Assembly (NCBI GenBank): GCA_016714685.1
Contig: JADKCH010000011.1
Location: 54,532 to 118,531, forward strand
Source of the DNA: Candidatus Geothrix odensensis
Lineage (GTDB): Bacteria; Acidobacteriota; Holophagae; Holophagales; Holophagaceae
Direction of reading: 5' to 3'
Length of the DNA: 64,000 nt
Below, one piece after another: positions 1 through 8,345 of this stretch. The notes below the pieces were generated by a model. The model ran no database searches and was not told where the DNA came from. It saw only the letters and a list, made by a program, of their open reading frames with translations. Made by a program: the position numbers and the translations under genes. Within the stretch, counting starts at the first letter, position 1. Each line of letters begins with the position of its first letter.

Positions 1-595
1 CCGGTGTGGTCTGCCCCGCCGGGCCCAGGGCGCCGTCGGAGCCCAGGGCCAGCTTCAGGGTCACCCAGGGCAGGCCCGTACGGATGAGCTTGAAGAAGGG
101 GGCATGGAAGCGGGCGCAGGCCTCGCCCAGGAGCCCCTCTTCGACCGCGAGCCCCTGAGCCCGCAGGATGGCCAGGCCACCCCCGTCCACCCTCGGATTG
201 GGATCGCGCACGCCCACCACCACTCGGGCCACGCCCGCCTGAATGAGGGCCTGGGTGCAGGGGCCCGTGCGGCCCTGGTGGCAGCAGGGCTCCAGGGTGA
301 CGAAGGCCGTGGCGCCCCTCGGATCCTCGCCCCGGGCCTCCGCATCGCGCAAGGCCATGATCTCGCCGTGGGGATCCCCGGCCCGGGTGTGGACGCCGGC
401 CCCGAGGACCCGGCCCCCTTTCACCAGGACGCAGCCCACCGGCGGGTTGGGGCTCGAGAGCCCCACACCCTTGAGGCCCTCCTGCATGGCCAGGGCCATG
501 AAGCGGGCATCGCCCTCCAGGGCCTCCGGCACGGGCCAGGGCCCGCCCGTGGCCAGGGCCCAGGCCAGCTCGCGGGTCAGGGCCGGCTCAGACAT
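1..595 (-). CDS. ribD: RibD, riboflavin deaminase/reductase (3' end cut off by window edge)
   Basis: N-terminal 198 codons of a bifunctional diaminohydroxyphosphoribosylaminopyrimidine deaminase / 5-amino-6-(5-phosphoribosylamino)uracil reductase of riboflavin synthesis. The zinc deaminase signature is visible as a PHGE motif followed by PCCHQGRTGPC. Then comes the family's VVGVRDPNPRVDGGG segment and the beginning of the reductase domain (TGLPWVTLKLALGSDG). The ATG at 595 overlaps the ftsY stop by 8 bases, so ribD is translationally coupled behind ftsY. The reductase domain continues beyond base 1 and cannot be judged. ribF, the later flavin-cofactor enzyme, is elsewhere in the window (44417). 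Confidence 0.93.
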   Translation of the reverse strand, partial: MSEPALTRELAWALATGGPWPVPEALEGDARFMALAMQEGLKGVGLSSPNPPVGCVLVKGGRVLGAGVHTRAGDPHGEIMALRDAEARGEDPRGATAFVTLEPCCHQGRTGPCTQALIQAGVARVVVGVRDPNPRVDGGGLAILRAQGLAVEEGLLGEACARFHAPFFKLIRTGLPWVTLKLALGSDGALGPAGQTTP

Positions 596-1505
596 CCAGG
601 AGGCCGTCCACGAAGGCTTCCGCGTCGAAGGGGATGAGGTCGTCCACGCCCTCGCCCACGCCCACGAAGGCGATGGGGAGCCGCAGCCGGTCCAGGATGG
701 AGACCACCACGCCGCCCTTGGCGCTGCCATCCAGCTTGGTGAGCACCAGGTCGGTGACCCCTGCCACCTGGGCGAAGGCCTCGGCCTGGACCAGGCCGTT
801 CTGGCCAGTGGTGGCGTCCAGCACCAACAGCACCCGGTGGGGCGCAGCCGGAATCACCTTCTGGAGGCTGCGGTGGATCTTGTCCAGCTCCTTCATGAGG
901 TGGTCCTTGGTGTGGAGCCGCCCCGCCGTGTCGATGAGCACCCAGGGCGTACCCTTGGCCAGGGCGCTGGTGGCCCCGTCGAAGGCGATGGCCGCGGGAT
1001 CGCCGCCCATCTGATTGCGGATGACGGGCACCCCTGCCCGCTCGCCCCAGCGCTCCAGTTGGTCGATGGCCGCCGCCCGGAAGGTGTCGCCCGCCACCAC
1101 CAGCACGGCGTCGCCGCGGGCTTTGAGGTGCGCCGCCAGCTTGCCCAGGGTGGTGGTCTTGCCCACGCCGTTGACCCCCACCAGCAGCACCACCTGGGTG
1201 CCCGCCGCAGCGAAGGGCCGGGGCGGTCGCTGGCGCAGGAGCCTCAGCAGTTCGTCCTTCAGGACGGCCTTGGGGTCGATGTCCGCTTGGCCCTTCATCT
1301 CGTTGCGGAGCCGCGTCATCAGCCGATCCACGGCCTGCACGCCGAGGTCCGCCTGCAGCAGCAGGTCCTCCAGCTCCTCCAGCTGGGCCTCGTCCAGGCG
1401 GCGCAGGCCCAGGAGGCGCCCCATGGGCGCCAGCACCAGCTCCTGGGTGCGCTTCAGGCCCTTCTTGAACTGGTTGAACAGGCCACCAAGCAGACCCACG
1501 GACAC
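588..1505 (-). CDS. ftsY: FtsY, signal recognition particle receptor GTPase
   Basis: SRP receptor that docks Ffh-ribosome complexes at the membrane for co-translational insertion. The 305-residue product has a short N domain and an NG GTPase: P-loop GVNGVGKTTT, then DTFRAAAIDQLE, DTAGR, TKLDGSAKGG and a closing GVGEGVDDLIPFDAEAFVDGLL, all diagnostic of FtsY. It lacks the long acidic N-terminal A region of E. coli FtsY, which is usual outside enterics. No ATG fits. GTG at 1505 or GTG at 1499 are the likely starts, just before GLLGGLFNQFKKGL. The open frame runs further upstream, but that stretch looks non-coding. Its stop overlaps ribD. Confidence 0.93.
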   Translation of the reverse strand: MSVGLLGGLFNQFKKGLKRTQELVLAPMGRLLGLRRLDEAQLEELEDLLLQADLGVQAVDRLMTRLRNEMKGQADIDPKAVLKDELLRLLRQRPPRPFAAAGTQVVLLVGVNGVGKTTTLGKLAAHLKARGDAVLVVAGDTFRAAAIDQLERWGERAGVPVIRNQMGGDPAAIAFDGATSALAKGTPWVLIDTAGRLHTKDHLMKELDKIHRSLQKVIPAAPHRVLLVLDATTGQNGLVQAEAFAQVAGVTDLVLTKLDGSAKGGVVVSILDRLRLPIAFVGVGEGVDDLIPFDAEAFVDGLLDV

Positions 1506-1891
1506 CTCGCGAAGGTCCAGTCTACCGAAGCATTCAGGGTTCCCCGAGGCTGGAATCCGGCTAGTGGTGCCCGCGCGAAATAGCGGGATCATCCATCGCT
1601 CCGGTGGGCACCACATGGCGGGGGTTTGGGGGAGGCTCCAGGTCCGCGAGCATTTGCGAGCGGGAGCACGCGCTGTGTGCGATACCCGGAGGGCAGTGCC
1701 CCCAGTGGGGTGACAGCCCTGGCGCGTCCGCGCAAGGGCGCCAGAGGGGCCATGCCCCGATGACGCTAGATCCTGGCCAACGCATGCGTTGGCTGGGGGA
1801 AATGCACATCGCCAGCACACCATTGATCCTGGTATTTCGCGCGAGGTGCATTAGCATGGGCGGCATCCCAGGTACCACCTCCGGAGTCACC
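1506..1891. other. 386-bp divergent intergenic region between ftsY and the oxidase genes
   Basis: No convincing gene. Frames crossing it are open only because of high GC, and their products resemble nothing. It must hold the promoters for ftsY (leftward) and for the bd-type oxidase pair (rightward). The last part is locally AT-richer (around 1820-1855) and is the likely rightward promoter zone, but I could not pick a hexamer pair with confidence. No riboswitch fold was recognised. Confidence 0.4.
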
Positions 1892-2983
1892 ATGCCCCCC
1901 CCGCCCATCCCGTCCCCGGACCCGTTGCTGCTGCCGATGCCGCCCGCCGTGCTGAAGGCCCTGTTGCTGGCCACCTTCACCCTCCACCTGATGGCGGTGA
2001 ACCTGGGGGTTGGCGGCAGCCTAATTGCGGTGGTGCATGCGCTGCGCGGCAGGCCGGAGGACCGCGACCTGGTGCGGCGGCTGGCGCCCATGCTGCCTGG
2101 CGCCGTGACCTTCGCCATCACCCTGGGCGTGGCCCCCCTGCTCTTCGTGCAGCTCATCTACGGCCCCTTCTTCTACACGGCCTCCGTGCTGACGGCCATC
2201 CCCTGGGCGGCGCTCCTCGCCCTCCTGATGGCGGGCTATGTGCTGCTGTACCGCTTCGTGGGTTCGGTGGCTTCCGAGACTGTGCGGACCGTCACGGGCA
2301 TCCTGAGCGCCCTCCTCCTGCTGGCCGTGGGGCTGATGCTGGTGAATGTCACGACGCTCTCCCTCCGCCCGGATCTGTGGGCCGCCCACGCGGCCGCCTC
2401 GCCCCATGGCCTCCGCATGAACACGGCGGATCCCACCCTCTGGCCCCGTTACCTCCACATGGTGGCGGGGATCGCCGCCGTGGCCGGGCTGCTGCTGGCG
2501 GGCTGGGGGGCCTGGCGTGAGCACGCCTACGCGCGTCGCGCGGGGCTCATCTGGTTCATCGCCGCCACGGCCAGCCAGGGGCTCTGGGGCACCTGGCTGC
2601 TGGTGAAGCAGCCCGCCCCGGTCTTCGACCTGCTGATGAACGCCAGCACGGCCCCCAGCCTGACCATGTGGGGCTCCATCGCCTGCGGCGGCCTGGCCCT
2701 GTTCATGGCCATTCCCGCCAGCCAGGAAGGCTCGCCCGCCAGGGCCGTGTGGGGGCCCTTCGCCCTCGGCATGGCCTCGGTCCTGGGCATGATCCTCCTG
2801 CGGGATCAGGCCCGGGATGCCAGCCTGGCCGCCTTCGGCTTCCAACCCGGGGCCCTGCCCCACAAGACCGACTGGCTGTCCCTGGGGGTCTTCGGGCTCA
2901 CCCTCGCGGCCCTGGTGGTGATGCTGGTGGTGGTCCTGCGCTGGGCCACCCAACCGCGGATGGCGGGGGAGGAGCGGCCATGA
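1892..2983 (+). CDS. Multi-pass membrane subunit paired with a haem-c bd-type oxidase
   Basis: Product of 363 residues with about nine hydrophobic segments and almost no soluble domain. Translation starts at ATG 1892 after CCGGAG with 5-base spacing; a longer in-frame ATG at 1856 has no good ribosome site. Its stop overlaps the start of the next gene (ATGA), so the two are co-translated as a complex. A His in the first helix (ATFTLHLMAVNLGVGG) and a second in a WPRYLHMVAG helix could bind haem b. By position it is the second subunit of a cytochrome bd-like complex, equivalent to CydB or a CydA-like partner. I infer this from context and topology; sequence similarity to classical CydB is not obvious to me. 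Confidence 0.72.
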   Translation: MPPPPIPSPDPLLLPMPPAVLKALLLATFTLHLMAVNLGVGGSLIAVVHALRGRPEDRDLVRRLAPMLPGAVTFAITLGVAPLLFVQLIYGPFFYTASVLTAIPWAALLALLMAGYVLLYRFVGSVASETVRTVTGILSALLLLAVGLMLVNVTTLSLRPDLWAAHAAASPHGLRMNTADPTLWPRYLHMVAGIAAVAGLLLAGWGAWREHAYARRAGLIWFIAATASQGLWGTWLLVKQPAPVFDLLMNASTAPSLTMWGSIACGGLALFMAIPASQEGSPARAVWGPFALGMASVLGMILLRDQARDASLAAFGFQPGALPHKTDWLSLGVFGLTLAALVVMLVVVLRWATQPRMAGEERP

Positions 2984-4299
2984 ACCATCCCGTGTGGGAC
3001 ATCCCCCTCCTCGGCAGCGGCTGGCTCATCGGCCTCATCAGCATCGTCCACGTCTCCATCGCCCACCTCGTCGTGGGGGCCGGCATTTGGCTGCCGATCA
3101 TGGAGGGCCGCGCCCAGCGGGCCGGGGACCTGGAGCTACAGGCCTGGCTGCGGGGCCGGGCCAAGGCCCTGCTCTGGCTGTCCAGCATCTTCGGGGCCGT
3201 CACCGGCGTGGGGATCTGGGTGGCCATCGGCCTCGTGAACCCCACGGCCACCCAGCACCTCATCCGGGCCTTCGTCATGGGCTGGGCCATCGAGTGGCTG
3301 ATCTTCGTGGGCGAAATGGCCACCCTCATCGTGCTGGTCCGGGCCTATGACCGGCTGCGGCCCCGCCAGCGCCTGACCGTCTCCTGGCTCTATGCCCTCT
3401 GCGCCTGGCTGAGCCTCGTGGTCATCAACGGCATCATCACCTTCATGCTGAGCCCCGGAAAGGGCTGGGCCGCCAGCCACGCCATGTGGGACGGCTTTTT
3501 CAACGCCACCTACCTGCCCAGCCTGCTGCTGCGGACCTGCGTAGCCCTGGTCCTGGGCGGCCTCTGGGCCCTGGCCGCGGGGGCCACCGCGAAACCACCC
3601 CTGAAGCCGCGGATCCTGCAGCCCTCGGCCCTCTTCACCCTGGCGGGTGTGCTGCTGGCCGTGGCCTCGGGCTGGTACTACTTCCAGAGCTTCCCCCCGG
3701 CCGCGCGGGAGCTGGTGCTGGGCAACCTCAAGGGCGCCACCGGCCTGGCCCAGGGCTTCCGCTGGGCACTCTGGGGCCTGGGCGCGTTCCTGGTGCCGGG
3801 CCTGCTGGTGCTCTGGGCGTTCTTCGCCTCGGCCTCGTTCCAACGGCCCCTGGCCCTGCTGGGCCTGCTGCTGGCCTGCTGGGGCTTCGGCGGCTTCGAG
3901 TGGATCCGCGAGGTGGCCCGCAAGCCCTTCGTGATCCGGGATGTCATGTACTCCAACGGCATCCGCGTGGAGCAGGTGGCGGAGTACCAGAAGGACGGCT
4001 TCCTGGCGGGAAACGCCTGGGCCCGGACCTTCGCAGCCTCGAGGGGGGACACCGACCTGGCCCGGGGCGAGGCGCTTCTGCGGAGCCAGTGTCTGGCCTG
4101 CCACACCCGGGACGGCTACCGGGGCCTGAGGGGCCTCACGGCCAGCAACTCCGAGGGGGACAACGTGGCCTTCATCCAGGCCATACGGGAACTGGACCCG
4201 GCGCTGAACCCCTACCTGGACCGCATGCCGCCCTTTGCGGGCACCGAGCAGGAGGCCGAGTTGCTGGGGAAGTATCTTGAATCATTGAAGGCTAAGTAG
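2980..4299 (+). CDS. Cytochrome bd-type oxidase subunit I with C-terminal c-type haem
   Basis: Membrane subunit I of a bd-family oxygen reductase, 439 residues. CydA hallmarks are visible: a helix-1 His (IVHVSIAHLVVG, His24), the acidic helix AIEWLIFVGEMATL matching the conserved glutamates of CydA, and EVARKPFVI in place of the family's GRQPW motif. Unlike quinol-oxidising CydA, the C-terminus carries a cytochrome c site, CLACH at residues 371-375, with a downstream MPPF Met416 as probable axial ligand. I see no His at the usual haem b558 position (the segment reads NATYLPSLLLRT) and no long Q-loop. This fits the haem-c (OR-C-like) branch of the bd superfamily, where a c-type haem may be the electron entry. 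Physiological donor and reaction are inferred. Confidence 0.85.
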   Translation: MNHPVWDIPLLGSGWLIGLISIVHVSIAHLVVGAGIWLPIMEGRAQRAGDLELQAWLRGRAKALLWLSSIFGAVTGVGIWVAIGLVNPTATQHLIRAFVMGWAIEWLIFVGEMATLIVLVRAYDRLRPRQRLTVSWLYALCAWLSLVVINGIITFMLSPGKGWAASHAMWDGFFNATYLPSLLLRTCVALVLGGLWALAAGATAKPPLKPRILQPSALFTLAGVLLAVASGWYYFQSFPPAARELVLGNLKGATGLAQGFRWALWGLGAFLVPGLLVLWAFFASASFQRPLALLGLLLACWGFGGFEWIREVARKPFVIRDVMYSNGIRVEQVAEYQKDGFLAGNAWARTFAASRGDTDLARGEALLRSQCLACHTRDGYRGLRGLTASNSEGDNVAFIQAIRELDPALNPYLDRMPPFAGTEQEAELLGKYLESLKAK

Positions 4300-4315
4300 T
4301 GTTCCACGTGGAACT
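4300..4315. promoter_or_regulatory. parS centromere site (ParB binding)
   Basis: TGTTCCACGTGGAACT matches the bacterial parS palindrome TGTTCCACGTGGAACA at 15 of 16 positions, the last base being the only mismatch. It sits exactly between the stop of the oxidase gene and the convergent stop of the next gene, overlapping only the latter's stop codon. Chromosomal parS sites cluster near the replication origin and load ParB for segregation. A chance CACGTG palindrome of this length is unlikely. No parA or parB gene is in the window. Confidence 0.8.
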
Positions 4316-4694
4316 ACCAGCGCTGCGGGGCCTGGAAGGGAGGTGGCTGGGGCGGAATCAGGACGGGCGCCGCCGCCCCAGTGGCCTGCCAGGTGCGGAC
4401 GCCCCAGGGGGTCTCGTCCCAGGTGGCCCGGCCGGCGTAGGCCGTGGCGAGGAACATCAGGATGTCCACGGGGCGGTTCACCAGGTAGCGCTCCGGGGCC
4501 GGCCGCAGGTCCCGTGGATCGAGGGAACTGGCCGGGGTGAGAGGGTGCACCGGCTGTTCCGGCACCTGCACCTGGCCAAGCTGGCCGACCTCGCAGATCA
4601 GGGCCCTGGGTGGCGCAAAGGCTTCCGGGGCTCGGGCTGGGCCGAAGGCCAGGGGCGGGAGCTGGAGCACCAGAGAGAAGGCCTCGGTCAGCAT
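4314..4694 (-). CDS. Hypothetical protein, 126 residues
   Basis: Not recognised. The frame is supported by a clear ribosome site (GGAGG six bases before ATG 4694) and a plausible promoter at 4713-4741. The product is proline-rich and without a clear signal peptide or membrane segment. The most protein-like part is in the second half (ERYLVNRPVDILMFLATAYAG followed by a Trp-rich stretch), then a proline tail. It converges on the oxidase gene with parS between them. The existence of the gene is likely; function is unknown. Confidence 0.55.
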   Translation of the reverse strand: MLTEAFSLVLQLPPLAFGPARAPEAFAPPRALICEVGQLGQVQVPEQPVHPLTPASSLDPRDLRPAPERYLVNRPVDILMFLATAYAGRATWDETPWGVRTWQATGAAAPVLIPPQPPPFQAPQRW

Positions 4695-4712
4695 GGTGAC
4701 CCTCCGGCGGGG

Positions 4713-4741
4713 AATGTAGCGTCCCGGGACTGGCGAGGCAA
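4713..4741 (-). promoter_or_regulatory. Probable sigma-70 promoter of the 126-residue hypothetical gene
   Basis: On the minus strand TTGCCT (4741-4736) and TACATT (4718-4713) are separated by 17 bases. Transcription would start near 4706, just upstream of the GGAGG site and ATG at 4694. Two-base deviations from consensus at each hexamer leave this as a candidate. Confidence 0.45.
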
Positions 4742-4780
4742 GGGCCCAGCCTGTTTAATATATTACTTGAAATAAATGGC

Positions 4781-7211
4781 TTAGCGCTGTGAACGGGGCT
4801 TGATCCTGCCCCTGGGTTTGGTGGCCGGCTTGGCCTGTTCGGGTCGCTTCCAGCCCACCAGGGCGAACTCGAAGACCTCCTCCACGTGCTTCACGGGGTG
4901 GAAGCGCAGCTGCTTGCGCAGCTCGGGGTCGATCTCTTCGAGATCCTTCTGGTTGGCGTGCGGGATGAGGATGTCCTTGATGCCCACGCGCAAGGCCGCC
5001 AGGGACTTCTCCTTGAGGCCGCCGATGGCCAGGGCCTCGCCCCGCAGGTCGATCTCGCCGGTCATGGCCAGGGTGTTCCGCACGGGCACGCCTTTCAGCA
5101 CGGAGAGCAGCACGGTGGCGATGGCCAGGCCGGCGCTGGGGCCGTCCTTGGGGATGGCGCCCTCGGGGAAGTGCACGTGGATGTCCTGCTTCTGGAACAC
5201 TTCGGGATCAATCTGGAAGGCTTCGCCCCGGCTACGGATGTAGCTGAGCGCCGCCTGGGCGCTCTCCTTCATCACGTCGCCCAGCTGGCCCGTGAGGGTG
5301 AGCAGGCCCTTGCCCGGCATCCTCAGGGCCTCGACGAAGAGGACGTCGCCGCCCACGGCGGTCCAGGCCAGGCCGGTCACCACGCCCACGCGGGGGGCCT
5401 TCAGCCGCTCATCCTGCAGCAGCTTCACGGGGCCCAGCAGCTCGTGGATGCTCTTGTCGTCCAGGGTGAGCTTCTTCTTCAGGGTGTTCTCGGCCACGCG
5501 GCGGGCCACCTTGCGGCAGATGGCGCCGATCTCGCGCTCCAGCTGCCGCAGCCCGGCTTCGCGCGTGTAGCCCGTGATGATGGTCTTCAGGGCGGCCTTG
5601 GGGATCGCCACCTGCTTGCGGGTGACACCGTGCTTCTCCAGCTGCTTGGGGATCAGGTGCTGCTCGGCGATGCCCAGCTTCTCCTCCAGCGTGTAGCTGC
5701 TGAGGTAGATGATCTCCATGCGGTCCTTGAAGGCCGGGTGGATGGGCTCCAGCTCGTTGGCGTTGGCCAGGAAGAGCACCTGGCTGAGGTCCAGGGGCAC
5801 GTTCAGGTAGTGGTCCCGGAAGGTGTGGTTCTGCTCGGGGTCGAGCACTTCCAGCAGGGCCGCGCTGGGATCGCCGCGCATGTCCCGGCCGATCTTGTCC
5901 ACCTCATCCAGCATGATCACGGGGTTCATGCTCTTCACCTGGTGCAGGGCCTGCACGATGCGGCCGGGCATGGCGCCCACATAGGTGCGGCGATGGCCGC
6001 GGATCTCGCTTTCGTCATGGACGCCGCCGAGCGAAATGCGCGAATACTTGCGGCCCAGGGCCCGGGCGATGGACTTGCCCAGGGAGGTCTTGCCCACGCC
6101 CGGGGGGCCCACGAAGCAGAGGATGGTGCCCCGGAGATCGGGCTTGAGCTTGCGCACCGCCAGGAACTCCAGCAACCGGTCCTTGATTTTGGCCAGGCCG
6201 AAATGGTCCTCGTCCAGTACGGCCTGGGCCTGCTTGAGGTCGAGGTTGTCCTCGGTCTGCACGCCCCAGGGCAGCTCGGTCATCCACTCCAGGTAGGTGC
6301 GCGTGACGGCGGTCTCGCTGGAGTCCGGGTGCATGCGCTCCAGCTTCTTGAGGTTGCGCTCGATCTCCACCAGGGGCTCGTCGGGCACCTTCATCTTGGC
6401 CAGTTTCTCGCGGAAGGCCGTGACCTCCTCAGCCAGCTCCGACCCCTCGCCCAGCTCCTGCTGGATGGCCTTGAGCTGCTGGCGGAGGTAGTACTCCCGC
6501 TGGCTCTTGTCCATCTCGCCGCGGGCTTCCATGGTGATCTTCTGCTGCACTTCCAGCAGCTGGATCTCCCGCATGCAGCAGCTCGTTCACGCGCTTCAGG
6601 CGCAGGCCCGGATGCGCGATCTCCAGCACCTCCTGGGTCTGTTGGAGCTTGAGGTCCAGGTTGGACGCCACCAGGTCGGCCAGGCGGCCGGGATTGTCCA
6701 GGTTGCCGGCGATGACCAGCACCTCCTGGGGCAGAGTCTTGCCCAGGGCCACGGCCTTTTCGAGTGTCTGCTTCACGCTGCGCAGCAGGGCGTCCGACTC
6801 CAGGTCCGGCGTCTTCAGCTCGGGCTCCGCGAGGGGTTCCACCCGGGCCTTGAAGAGGTTCTCGGTCTCGGTGAAGTATTCCACGCGGACCCGCTGCAGG
6901 CCCTGCACGAGGGCGCGGATGCGGCCATCCGGGAGCTTCAGCACGCGCATGATGAGCGCCGCCGTGCCCACCTGGTAGAGGTCCTCGGGCCGCGGGTTGT
7001 CCATCTCTGTCTGCTTCTGGGAGAGCAGCAGGATCATGCGGTTCTCCACCAGGGCCGTGTCCACGGCGCGGATGGACTTCTCGCGGCTGATGCTGAGGGG
7101 CAGGATCACGTAGGGGTAGACCACCACGTCCCGCAGCGGGAGGACGGGCAGTTCCTCCGGCAGCTTGGGCGTCTCGTCGGGTGTTGGGGGCAGGAGGACA
7201 TCATCGGCCAC
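4781..7211 (-). pseudogene. lon: Lon ATP-dependent protease, frame split by one extra base near 6575
   Basis: Soluble AAA+ serine protease for misfolded and regulatory proteins. The two frames together give 809 residues, normal for Lon. The N-terminal substrate domain runs from GTG 7211 (PVLPLRDVVVYPYVILPLSI). The second frame carries the coiled coil, Walker A GPPGVGKTS, Walker B VIMLDEVDKIG and the protease domain with PKDGPSAG (catalytic Ser) and GGLKEKSLAA (catalytic Lys). The break falls inside the conserved RVNELLMREIQL segment: one additional C after CTGCTG (minus strand) shifts ATGCGGGAG out of frame. The gene is 27 bases behind nrdR, so nrdR-lon probably form an operon. A base-call error is the simplest reading. 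Alternatively the ATG at 6574 could restart a 597-residue ATPase-protease half. Confidence 0.9.
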
Positions 7212-7238
7212 GGAATAACCTCGGACCCCAGGATACCC

Positions 7239-7814
7239 CTACTTTTTCCGGGACTTCATGGCGGCCACGTCCACGGTCTCGCCTGGAAACAGGGCCTGCG
7301 GCTGGGGTGTCGCGAGGTCGTGGCCGGCTTTCGGGGTGCCTGAGCCGCGGCCCGTGGCGGCCTCCTTGTGCATGAGGCCCTCCAGGGCCTTCACGAAATC
7401 GGGCAGGTCCTTGAATTCGCGGTACACACTGGCGAAGCGCACATAGGCCACCTGGTCGAGCCCCTTGAGCTCATCCATGATCAGCTCGCCCAGCTCCCGG
7501 CTGCGGATCTCGCGGTCGGGCCGCTCCATGAGCCGGGCATGCACGTCGCCCACCAGCTGCTCGATGCGGTCCAGGGACACGGGCCGCTTCTGGCAGGCGG
7601 CCAGCAGGCCCTTCATGAGCTTCTGCCGCTCGAAGGGTTCCCGGCGGCCATCCTTCTTGAGGATCACCAGGGGCACCTCCTCCACCCGCTCATAGCTGGT
7701 GAAGCGCCGGCCGCAGGAGAGACACTCCCGACGGCGGCGGATGGAGTCGCCCTCGCGGGACTCCCGCGAGTCCACCACCTTGTCCTCGATGTGCCCGCAG
7801 AAGGGACAGTGCAT
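7239..7814 (-). CDS. nrdR: NrdR transcriptional repressor
   Basis: Zinc-ribbon and ATP-cone repressor of ribonucleotide reductase genes, 191 residues. The protein opens MHCPFCGHIEDKVVDSRES, the nearly invariant NrdR start, with the second zinc pair in CLSCGRRFTSYERVE, followed by the ATP-cone domain (LVILKKDGRREPFERQKL). The last 40 or so residues form a proline/glycine-rich tail beyond the usual 150-residue core. Its start is 9 bases after the OsmC stop and its stop 27 bases before lon, suggesting an osmC-nrdR-lon transcript. No reductase gene is in the window. Confidence 0.96.
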   Translation of the reverse strand: MHCPFCGHIEDKVVDSRESREGDSIRRRRECLSCGRRFTSYERVEEVPLVILKKDGRREPFERQKLMKGLLAACQKRPVSLDRIEQLVGDVHARLMERPDREIRSRELGELIMDELKGLDQVAYVRFASVYREFKDLPDFVKALEGLMHKEAATGRGSGTPKAGHDLATPQPQALFPGETVDVAAMKSRKK

Positions 7815-7823
7815 GAAGGTTCC

Positions 7824-8270
7824 TTAGACCTCGACCACGCGGGGTGCCAGCACGGCCTCGCAGGTGACGGAGTTGGCCACGAAACAGTATTTGTGGGCCT
7901 TCTCGAAGAGCTCCACCACCTTGGCCATGCTGGTGCCCCGCGTGACGCGGATGACGGGGCGCAGGTGCACCTGGGTGACGCGCGTGACCTTGTCCACGGT
8001 GTCGAGGATGGCTTCGGCGTGGTCCTCGTAGCCCACCACCTCCACCTTGGCTTTGGCGCATAGGGCCAGGAAGGTGAGCATGTGGCAGGTGGCCAGGGCC
8101 GTGCCCAGCAGGTCCTCGGGGTTCCAGCGGGTGGCGTCGCCCACGTACTCGGGGGCGCTGCTGACCGCCAGGGGCTGCTTGCCGGCGGTGGTGACGGTCG
8201 CATTGCGGTTGTAGGTGCCGTCGAGGGTGTTGCCGGTCCAGTGGAGCTGAAGGGGGTAGTGGTGGGCCAT
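7824..8270 (-). CDS. OsmC/Ohr-family peroxidase-like protein
   Basis: Small cytoplasmic thiol protein of the OsmC family, 148 residues, normal family length. The two family cysteines are present: one in LLGTALATCHMLTFLAL and one in the KAHKYCFVANSV helix, the pair that reduces organic hydroperoxides. Translation is placed at ATG 8270 behind AGGAGG; the frame is open upstream but without a ribosome site. The ASxPEYVGD-like region matches YhfA/OsmC-type rather than Ohr proteins. It is the first gene of the leftward osmC-nrdR-lon group and is divergent from the CsgG-like gene. Confidence 0.88.
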   Translation of the reverse strand: MAHHYPLQLHWTGNTLDGTYNRNATVTTAGKQPLAVSSAPEYVGDATRWNPEDLLGTALATCHMLTFLALCAKAKVEVVGYEDHAEAILDTVDKVTRVTQVHLRPVIRVTRGTSMAKVVELFEKAHKYCFVANSVTCEAVLAPRVVEV

Positions 8271-8345
8271 GGGGTCCTCCTGGAATGCCTGCGCCCAGGA
8301 TGCCACAGCCTGCGTGCTAGCCTGGATTTGCCTCCCGGAGCCTCC

